Positions 1-4,693 of a DNA stretch of 6,146 bases are shown here, piece by piece. The DNA comes from Planctomycetaceae bacterium (GTDB lineage: Bacteria; Planctomycetota; Planctomycetia; Pirellulales; Thermoguttaceae). The position numbers and the translations under genes were made by a program. Location of the stretch: the NCBI GenBank assembly GCA_003509805.1, contig DOMV01000218.1:1-6146 (forward strand), given 5' to 3'. Position 1 is the stretch's first letter; each line of letters opens with the position of its first letter. The notes beneath the pieces are model-generated. The model was not told the DNA's origin. It saw nothing but the letters and a program-made list of their open reading frames with translations, and ran no database searches.

Positions 1-43
1 ACACCGATGGCAAACTTTCGATCTGGTATTCTGGACATGAAAT

Positions 44-71
44 AGTGGACAGCTTAAAGTGGATAGTGGAT
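44..71. repeat. Short AGTGGA-type heptamer repeats 3' of the hydrolase gene
   Basis: Three copies of AGTGGAY begin at 44, 58 and 65. The last two are in perfect tandem (AGTGGAT twice) and the first is set off by two heptamer lengths (14 bp). They lie in the noncoding 3' flank just after the stop of the minus-strand hydrolase gene. No GC-rich hairpin followed by a U-run is visible here, so this is not a recognisable terminator. Heptamer repeats of this general kind occur as simple-sequence tracts in several bacterial groups; no function is claimed. Confidence 0.5.
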
Positions 72-91
72 GGTTTTTGAACAAATGCGTC

Positions 92-2464
92 TTATTCTTT
101 GATAATCGTTTTTGCGCCGAAAAGACCGCCGGCCAGTTTTCCGGCGCGGGGTTGGAGGCGTACCCGAATTTTACTTTTTTTCTCGGGGTTTTCAATGTCA
201 TGCGAGACGTTGAAGAACTTGCCGCGAGCGTTTCGTTCCAGCTTTTGCGTTGCAATAACCTTGCCGTCGATGATGATGTCAAATTCCCTGTTACCGGCGT
301 CGTCGCCCCAGTAGGTCAATTCGAGTCGACAGGATTGTTCGGGGGCGACTTTCATGTCGAATTCCAGGAAGCCGCCGTCTCTCGCGTCACGCCACTTGAC
401 GCCCCGGTATTCGCCGAGATTCGAGTTTTCCCCCTTGAAATCGTGGTCGCGTTCCGGCTGCATTTCACCGGGCTGGAAGCGATCCACGGTCAGGGCGTCC
501 AGTTTCGCAAGCCGCTCCTGCCCGGCCTTGTACGCCGCCTGTTTTTCGGCCCATTGCGCCTTGTTGAAAATGTCGAAATAGACGGCATAACGCCGCGAAG
601 CCTTGTAGAAAGGAACCATTTCAACCGGCCTGGGCCGCGCGGCAACAAGCTCATACGCCACGTTGTCGATACAGCAGGGAGATGCCTTTTCGGGCGTAAC
701 CTGCCGGATCATATCCGTCACGATTTTCGTGTCGGAAACGATGGCGGGAATGCGTACGGCATCGCCGCCGCTTTCGTCGAATTGCATGGCAAGCGGCTTT
801 GCAACCGATCCAAGATCAGCGACGTACAGCCAAGGACCGCGAAAAAAGGCGATACGATCCTTGTTATCCGGCATTGATTCGACCTTCCAAATCGCAGTAA
901 ACGGCAGCCGAAGCTCGGCATCCCCCTTCTTCCACCGCGTTCCCGCAATGAAATAATTGCCGTCGTTTTTTTCTTTCACGGCGACGGTGTCCGTGTTGTT
1001 CGGCGTGCGAATCCTGACGATCAAGTCGACCTGCGCGTCAGCCTGAACACGCATGGTGCAATCATCGGTGATACTGACCTTAATGCCCTTCTCTTTCCAA
1101 TCGAGCGTCGACGGAATCAAGAGGTTGACGTACAACACATCGTTGCCGCCGTCCTTGCCATGATAGAAAATCATTCCGTTGTAGAGTCCGTGATTCTCCA
1201 TCCCGGTTCCGTGGCAGCAACTCCAATGGTGCGTCTGTTCCTCATGCGCGCGATTCGGCGAGGAATAGGTGCGAAAACCACCGGCTTGCAACGGTACGAA
1301 ATAGGTGAACAGCTTGTCCGGGTCGTCGGACAGGTCAATCGACGGCAGAATGTGATTGAACAAAGCTCGTTCGAAATAATTCATGTACTTCACGTCGCCT
1401 GTCCGGGTGTACAACATCTTCGAGAGTTTGAGCATGTTGTAGGTGTTGCACGTCTCGGCGGTGTCGTCCCGCAGTCGATCGTTGAGTTTATCCGGGTCAC
1501 CGAAATGTTCTCCCATCGAATTGCCGCCGGTGACATAACTGTGATGGTTCACGACGCGGTCCCAAAAGAAGTCGACGGTTTGTCCGGCGGCGAGTTCGTC
1601 GTCCTTGACTTCACAGCGTCGGGCCAGTCCGACGAGCTTGGGAATCTGCGTGTTGGCGTGTTTTCGCGCAAGCTCATCCCGACCTTCACGGAGCGGGTCG
1701 AGAATCGCATGGTGATAGAAACGGTCGCCCATCTTGAGATATTTTTCCTCGCCGGTCAGGGCGTACAGATCATAATACGACTCGTTCACGCCGCCGAATT
1801 CGCAGCGTAACATGTTTTGAAACTGTTCCTCGGAAAGATTCTTCGTGATTTCGATGCCCCAATCGCCGAGCTTTTCGTACACGTCGAGCGCCTTTTCGTT
1901 CTCACAATAACGGTAAGCATCGCGCAGTCCGGCGCAGATTTTATGTTGCACATACCACGGAACCCAAAGTTCGTTCAATCCGAAACCGTTGGTGCGGATA
2001 TCTCCTTTGGAAATCTCGTCGAACTTGGCGCGGATGCCTTCGATAGCCGAAATAAGCCCGTCTTTTCCCGCCTTTTGGCATTCATCAAGCTCGTCGACAA
2101 TGTAGTCGGCCCGCTCCTTGAATCGCTTCTCACCGGTCGAGGCGTACATGAACGAAATCGCCGAAAGATAATGACCGAGCGAATGACCGGCAATGGTTTT
2201 CATTTCCCATCCGCCGTAATGTTCGGCCTTGGGTTCCAGGCCGGCATTGGTGCGGAACCTGGCAAGAAGCCGATCCGGTTCGACCGTGAGCAGGTAGGCG
2301 GCGTCTTTATCCTGCGCCTTTTTGAAGGGACTCGGCAAAAGGCGAACCTGTTCGAGCCGAAACGGTTCGATTTGCTGCCGCGATGTGGTTTCCGCGTCGG
2401 ATACCGTTGCGATCAAACCAAAGATGCCGATCGTCAATACTGTTTTCAACAGATGAATCGTCAT
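92..2464 (-). CDS. Exported glycoside hydrolase, GH127/GH146 type (DUF1680; putative beta-L-arabinofuranosidase)
   Basis: A 790-residue secreted enzyme predicted to hydrolyse terminal beta-L-arabinofuranosyl or related residues in the periplasm or at the cell surface. Residues 1-24 form a signal peptide (hydrophobic core about 5-20, likely cleavage after SDA). The (alpha/alpha)6-barrel catalytic domain runs from about 33 to 430. The metal and nucleophile site known from Bifidobacterium HypBA1 is complete: Glu337 and Cys339 in AETCN, Cys416-Cys417 in HWSCCHGTG, and Glu319 in GGNSMGEHFG as the candidate acid/base. Beta-rich domains follow (about 430-640, ending with the family-like VPFYKASRRYAVYF stretch). 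A C-terminal module (about 660-790, with FDIIIDGKVIATQ and AGGLFGAKT) resembles DUF6805. The start was chosen because it gives a proper signal peptide; no good Shine-Dalgarno sequence precedes it. It is the last gene of a probable three-gene operon. The family is well supported; the exact substrate is inference, since relatives also act on other sugars. Confidence 0.93.
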   Translation of the reverse strand: MTIHLLKTVLTIGIFGLIATVSDAETTSRQQIEPFRLEQVRLLPSPFKKAQDKDAAYLLTVEPDRLLARFRTNAGLEPKAEHYGGWEMKTIAGHSLGHYLSAISFMYASTGEKRFKERADYIVDELDECQKAGKDGLISAIEGIRAKFDEISKGDIRTNGFGLNELWVPWYVQHKICAGLRDAYRYCENEKALDVYEKLGDWGIEITKNLSEEQFQNMLRCEFGGVNESYYDLYALTGEEKYLKMGDRFYHHAILDPLREGRDELARKHANTQIPKLVGLARRCEVKDDELAAGQTVDFFWDRVVNHHSYVTGGNSMGEHFGDPDKLNDRLRDDTAETCNTYNMLKLSKMLYTRTGDVKYMNYFERALFNHILPSIDLSDDPDKLFTYFVPLQAGGFRTYSSPNRAHEEQTHHWSCCHGTGMENHGLYNGMIFYHGKDGGNDVLYVNLLIPSTLDWKEKGIKVSITDDCTMRVQADAQVDLIVRIRTPNNTDTVAVKEKNDGNYFIAGTRWKKGDAELRLPFTAIWKVESMPDNKDRIAFFRGPWLYVADLGSVAKPLAMQFDESGGDAVRIPAIVSDTKIVTDMIRQVTPEKASPCCIDNVAYELVAARPRPVEMVPFYKASRRYAVYFDIFNKAQWAEKQAAYKAGQERLAKLDALTVDRFQPGEMQPERDHDFKGENSNLGEYRGVKWRDARDGGFLEFDMKVAPEQSCRLELTYWGDDAGNREFDIIIDGKVIATQKLERNARGKFFNVSHDIENPEKKSKIRVRLQPRAGKLAGGLFGAKTIIKE

Positions 2465-2505
2465 GTTTCGTGCCGTTCGTCAAAGAGTTTGTGATGCGCA
2501 ATGTG

Positions 2506-2523
2506 TCATGCCGTTGACGGTAT
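2506..2523 (+). repeat. Isolated third copy of the repeat core
   Basis: TCATGCCGTTGACGGTAT matches the inner core of the 53-bp repeat upstream of the PLP-enzyme gene (4587-4604) at 17 of 18 bases. The single change (T to G) lies in the 2-base centre of the CCGT-NN-ACGG palindrome, so the palindromic arms are intact. It sits in the 104-base gap between the lipoprotein and hydrolase genes, about 42 bases before the hydrolase start. The outer TTCGAG half of the repeat is absent here. Confidence 0.6.
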
Positions 2524-2531
2524 GGTACTTT

Positions 2532-2549
2532 CGAAAATGCGTGTTTTCG
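2532..2549. repeat. Small inverted repeat in the lipoprotein-hydrolase gap
   Basis: CGAAAA and TTTTCG form a perfect 6-bp stem around a 6-base loop. The stem is mostly A-T and there is no U-tract on the minus-strand transcript side, so it is a weak hairpin. It could be a processing or stabilising element between the two genes, or chance. Confidence 0.3.
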
Positions 2550-2568
2550 GAATGCAGGCATGAAGGGC

Positions 2569-2982
2569 TTATTTCAGGTCGATAACCAATTCGTTCTGCC
2601 CTTTTTTAACGTCAACGGTCATATCCGTTTTTTCATAACTCGCATAACGCATCCGTTCCGCTCCCAGCAACTTCGGCAACACGGGATTCTCGACGTTTTT
2701 TTCCAACTCGCCGACAAAGACCTTGTGCGTGCCGAGAACGACGCCGTCGTCGCCGTTCGAACTGACGACGCGGAAATACCCGTCTTCATCAGGAAGTCCA
2801 TAAGCGCCGAACGATAAATCCTCCGGAACGATGTTGACGACGACATTCGTCAACGGCTTTCCCTGCAACGTCAGGCGCCCGGTCATTGGAGCTTTCGGGG
2901 GACGACCGTCCGAGCATCCGGAAACGAGAGCCGCGATCAAGGCGACGAAAAACGGGGTGGCGAACATCCTCATGGCGTACAT
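2569..2982 (-). CDS. Small lipoprotein with carboxypeptidase-regulatory-like domain
   Basis: A 137-residue predicted lipoprotein anchored in the envelope. From the start at 2982 it has a short n-region with Arg, a hydrophobic run (MFATPFFVALIAALVSG) and a lipobox LVSGC with the lipidated Cys at residue 23. The rest is one beta-sandwich domain: TGRLTLQGKPLTNVVVNIVP, then a DEDGYFRV strand, GTHKVFV, and a closing MTVDVKKGQNELVIDLK. This is the pattern of the small planctomycete proteins annotated as carboxypeptidase regulatory-like or transthyretin-like. They often sit next to DUF1559 genes, as here (40 bases downstream). The frame stays open to an ATG at 3057, which would overlap the DUF1559 gene by 35 bases and put 25 residues before the signal peptide, so the start at 2982 is preferred; ATGs at 2973 and 2967 are alternatives. 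No strong ribosome site is seen for any. Its role is unknown; binding or scaffolding is inference. Confidence 0.85.
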   Translation of the reverse strand: MYAMRMFATPFFVALIAALVSGCSDGRPPKAPMTGRLTLQGKPLTNVVVNIVPEDLSFGAYGLPDEDGYFRVVSSNGDDGVVLGTHKVFVGELEKNVENPVLPKLLGAERMRYASYEKTDMTVDVKKGQNELVIDLK

Positions 2983-3022
2983 CGTTGAAAAAAGAGGGAA
3001 CCGGTCGAACAAGCGGATGAAA

Positions 3023-4168
3023 TCAAGGAAAAGCGGCGGTTTGACCGTCGTTGACACGGCCCAGATACAGCAAAGTCATCTTGTCGGCCATCGAGGAAAT
3101 GCCGCGAACCGATCCGTCGGCAACAAGAAAATTGGCGATTCCAAAGTGACTGCCACCGAAACCGATCGGTGCGCTGCGGGCTTTGATCGACATGACCGCA
3201 CCGACCATCACCGGCTTCTGTAGCGGCCCGTTCGCGATGCGTATGTAGGTGTTTTCGCTGTAGGAAGGGTTGGCATCAATCTTCACCAGCGGGCGGCCCA
3301 CCTGGACACCATCACCGCGCACATCGCCGGCCCAGCCTTCACCTCGTTCCGCCTTCATGGCAACCAGGTAACTGCAATCAAGCATGATGTCGGGCGAATC
3401 CTCCGCGGTCGCCCCGTTCATGGTACAGCGGTTGACTTCATCCGGTCGCACGAATTTTTCCCCTGCCAACAGCGTGTTGCTCGTTCCGTCTTCAATCCAG
3501 GCAAATGTATCCCGGCAAGTCCAATTGTTCACATTGCCCGAAGACAGCGCCTGCCGTAGCACGCTATACGTTGGATAATTTTGCTGGTCTCTCGCTTCGT
3601 AGCACCTCTGCCAGTGCCCCCCGCCACCATGACCTTCGGTAGAGGCGACGACGACTGTCGCGTAGTCGTTGGTCGGCCCGATTCGGGGAAAGTTGCCTGC
3701 CCCCAACATGGGGTCCGTCACGAGCGACACTCCGGCGCGACGACTCGGGCAATGATATGTCGAAACACTTCCAAAGCCGTTTTGAATGTCCGGGGCCAAC
3801 GCATCGAACCAACCGGCTTTGAATTTGCGGTCCAACCCTTGATCTTTTGCGGTACCGCCTTCCGTCATGATATCGTAAAGGCTTTGCTGCTCGATAAAAG
3901 GATAGAGGAGCGTCAGCCAGGAGGGACGCTCGTCGCCGACACAAAGGGGGACGAGCCCGCCGTGGGAGCCATGGAAGTTATGGACACCTGTACCTATCTG
4001 CTTAAGGTTGTTCGAACATTGCATACGTCTTGCCGCTTCCCGTGCCGCTTGAACGGCGGGCAAAAGAAGGGCGACCAAGGTTCCGATGATCGCGATGACG
4101 ACCAATAACTCGACGAGTGTAAACGCCTCGCTTCCACTCCAAGTCATTCGTTTTTTTTCTTTTGTCAT
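3023..4168 (-). CDS. DUF1559 protein with type IV prepilin-like N-terminus and H-X9-DG motif
   Basis: A 381-residue envelope protein of a family greatly expanded in Planctomycetota, whose function is not known. A short basic leader is followed by the prepilin-like segment FTLVELLVVIAIIG (Phe16 as mature +1, Glu20 as the conserved +5 Glu) and the family signature LLPAVQAAREAARRMQCSNN. The large domain carries other familiar elements: LYPFIEQQSLYD (88-99), YHCPSRR (138-144), NDYA (167-170) and EDGTSNTLLAGEK (226-238). The H-X9-DG motif is His341 with Asp351-Gly352 (SHFGIANFLVADGSV). Length and domain order are normal for the family. The residue before Phe16 is Ala rather than the usual Gly, so cleavage by a prepilin peptidase is possible but not certain. 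The start is supported by GAGG six bases upstream. It is the first gene of the operon with the lipoprotein and the glycoside hydrolase. Confidence 0.95.
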   Translation of the reverse strand: MTKEKKRMTWSGSEAFTLVELLVVIAIIGTLVALLLPAVQAAREAARRMQCSNNLKQIGTGVHNFHGSHGGLVPLCVGDERPSWLTLLYPFIEQQSLYDIMTEGGTAKDQGLDRKFKAGWFDALAPDIQNGFGSVSTYHCPSRRAGVSLVTDPMLGAGNFPRIGPTNDYATVVVASTEGHGGGGHWQRCYEARDQQNYPTYSVLRQALSSGNVNNWTCRDTFAWIEDGTSNTLLAGEKFVRPDEVNRCTMNGATAEDSPDIMLDCSYLVAMKAERGEGWAGDVRGDGVQVGRPLVKIDANPSYSENTYIRIANGPLQKPVMVGAVMSIKARSAPIGFGGSHFGIANFLVADGSVRGISSMADKMTLLYLGRVNDGQTAAFP

Positions 4169-4172
4169 GATA

Positions 4173-4178
4173 CACCTC
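4173..4178 (-). promoter_or_regulatory. Ribosome binding site of the DUF1559 gene
   Basis: GAGGTG on the minus strand, with GAGG six bases before the ATG at 4168. It supports this start over the in-frame ATG seven codons later. It is the only clear Shine-Dalgarno site in the window; the other genes lack one. Confidence 0.65.
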
Positions 4179-4208
4179 GAAAAAATGAAACCATGCTTTA
4201 TACCAAAG

Positions 4209-4233
4209 CCGGTTGAGTTTTCCGGTTGAACCG
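4209..4233. repeat. CCGGTTGA direct repeat with CGGTT-G-AACCG palindrome in the DUF1559 leader
   Basis: CCGGTTGA occurs at 4209-4216 and again at 4222-4229. The second copy extends into an 11-base perfect palindrome (CGGTT, G, AACCG; 4223-4233). The element lies within the presumed untranslated leader, 40-65 bases upstream of the DUF1559 start, so it could be a protein-binding site or an RNA hairpin. The pattern is short and may be chance. Confidence 0.35.
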
Positions 4234-4260
4234 CTTGTTTACCTTCGGAAAACAGGCTCC

Positions 4261-4287
4261 TTGAAAGTCGGCTTCGGGAAATTTCAA
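4261..4287. repeat. TTGAAA/TTTCAA inverted repeat in the DUF1559 leader
   Basis: TTGAAA (4261-4266) and TTTCAA (4282-4287) are perfect inverted arms of 6 bp separated by 15 bases. The stem is A-T rich and short, and no U-run follows in the minus-strand transcript, so it is not a terminator. It is recorded only as possible leader structure. Confidence 0.25.
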
Positions 4288-4302
4288 CAGCCTTCGGTAT
4301 AG

Positions 4303-4311
4303 CCCCCCCCC
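4303..4311. repeat. Homopolymer of nine C
   Basis: Nine consecutive C on the plus strand, read as nine G on the minus strand. If the promoter candidate just upstream on the minus strand is real, the tract falls within about the first ten transcribed bases of the DUF1559 operon. Such tracts can vary in length by replication slippage or be sequencing artefacts. Confidence 0.8.
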
Positions 4312-4320
4312 ACCAGTGAT

Positions 4321-4349
4321 ACTATACTACCGGATAAAGCGGAAAACAA
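4321..4349 (-). promoter_or_regulatory. Candidate sigma70-type promoter for the DUF1559-lipoprotein-hydrolase operon
   Basis: On the minus strand TTGTTT (4349-4344) and TATAGT (4326-4321) are separated by exactly 17 bases. The -10 matches the consensus at 5 of 6 bases and the -35 at 3 of 6. Transcription would begin near 4314 and leave a leader of about 145 bases before the DUF1559 start. A pair of tandem sites lies immediately upstream. A second weaker TATAAA occurs on the same strand at 4202-4197 but lacks a good -35. Confidence 0.4.
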
Positions 4350-4354
4350 TTAAA

Positions 4355-4388
4355 ATTTTGCGCAAATCCATATCGATTTTGCGCAGAT
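4355..4388. promoter_or_regulatory. Tandem ATTTTGCGCARAT sites, possible activator-binding region
   Basis: ATTTTGCGCAAAT (4355-4367) and ATTTTGCGCAGAT (4376-4388) differ at one base. The first contains a perfect 10-bp palindrome, TTTGCGCAAA. The copies start 21 bp apart, two helical turns, so bound proteins would sit on the same face of the DNA. Relative to the presumed start near 4314, their centres are about -47 and -68, positions typical for an activator next to the -35. A regulator is inferred only; none is encoded in the window. Confidence 0.4.
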
Positions 4389-4552
4389 TGTCAAGGTATG
4401 GCGTTCCATGGCCACGCTCTTCCCTAATCCGGCATTTCGTCCGGTTTTGGAACAGATACTGGAAACGCGATGAAAACGGACATTCGGCCAAGTCTGCCTG
4501 CCGCACTCACTCGCTCCCAATTTTTTGTTAATGCAAGCATTTACGCGGATCC

Positions 4553-4605
4553 TTCGAGCGGCAGGCGATAGTGCGCGGGCGGATTATCATGCCGTTTACG
4601 GTATA
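4553..4605 (+). repeat. 53-bp repeat, left copy, upstream of the PLP-enzyme gene
   Basis: This begins TTCGAGCGGCAGGCGAT and ends CGTTTACGGTATA. It matches the right copy, in inverted orientation, at 44 of 53 positions without gaps: the first 17 and last 13 bases are identical, with a diverged centre (28-40). It contains the near-palindrome CCGT-TT-ACGG at its inner end. It ends 88 bases before the PLP-enzyme start. Confidence 0.75.
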
Positions 4606-4693
4606 CCACGCTCCGGCAGCCCCTTGGCTCATTTTTTGTGCAGGGCATGGAAAAATGAAAAAATTGATCTTGGATGCATCCTCATAAAAACGT

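Larger units (their letters stand above)
4169..4693. other. 525-base divergent intergenic region
   Basis: This separates the minus-strand operon from the divergent PLP-enzyme gene. From left to right it holds the ribosome site and about 145 bases of presumed 5' leader for the DUF1559 gene with small palindromes, a run of nine C, a promoter candidate (4321-4349), two tandem TTTTGCGCA sites (4355-4388), a stretch with two tiny overlapping reading frames (4408-4571) and the 53-bp repeat (4553-4605). Bases 4606-4693, before the PLP-enzyme start, show no convincing sigma70-type promoter or Shine-Dalgarno site. No tRNA, riboswitch or transposon remnant was recognised. Confidence 0.7.

Noticed and set aside
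59..877. Long plus-strand open frame antisense to the end of the hydrolase gene
   Set aside because: It lies wholly opposite conserved GH127 domains, and its translation shows no domain, signal or ribosome site. It is a shadow of the GC-biased coding strand.
1160..2494. Two further plus-strand open frames (1160-1810 and 1817-2494) antisense to the hydrolase gene
   Set aside because: The minus-strand frame carries the catalytic Glu/Cys motifs in this stretch. The antisense products look random.
3564..4108. Open frames overlapping the DUF1559 gene on both strands
   Set aside because: The DUF1559 frame is continuous with all family motifs. The overlapping frames have no recognisable feature.
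4499..4530. Terminator before the repeat (TTTTTT at 4521-4526)
   Set aside because: The T-run is not preceded by a GC-rich inverted repeat, and no plus-strand gene ends there.
4316..4531. 71-codon basic open frame in the intergenic region
   Set aside because: It starts at an ATG with no ribosome site inside the promoter area, its composition is Arg/Lys/Ile-rich from A/T-rich noncoding DNA, and it shows no family resemblance.
4655..4687. Ten-codon leader peptide (MKKLILDASS) before the PLP-enzyme gene
   Set aside because: It is too short to judge. It has no run of regulatory codons and no terminator/antiterminator pair next to it, so attenuation is not supported.
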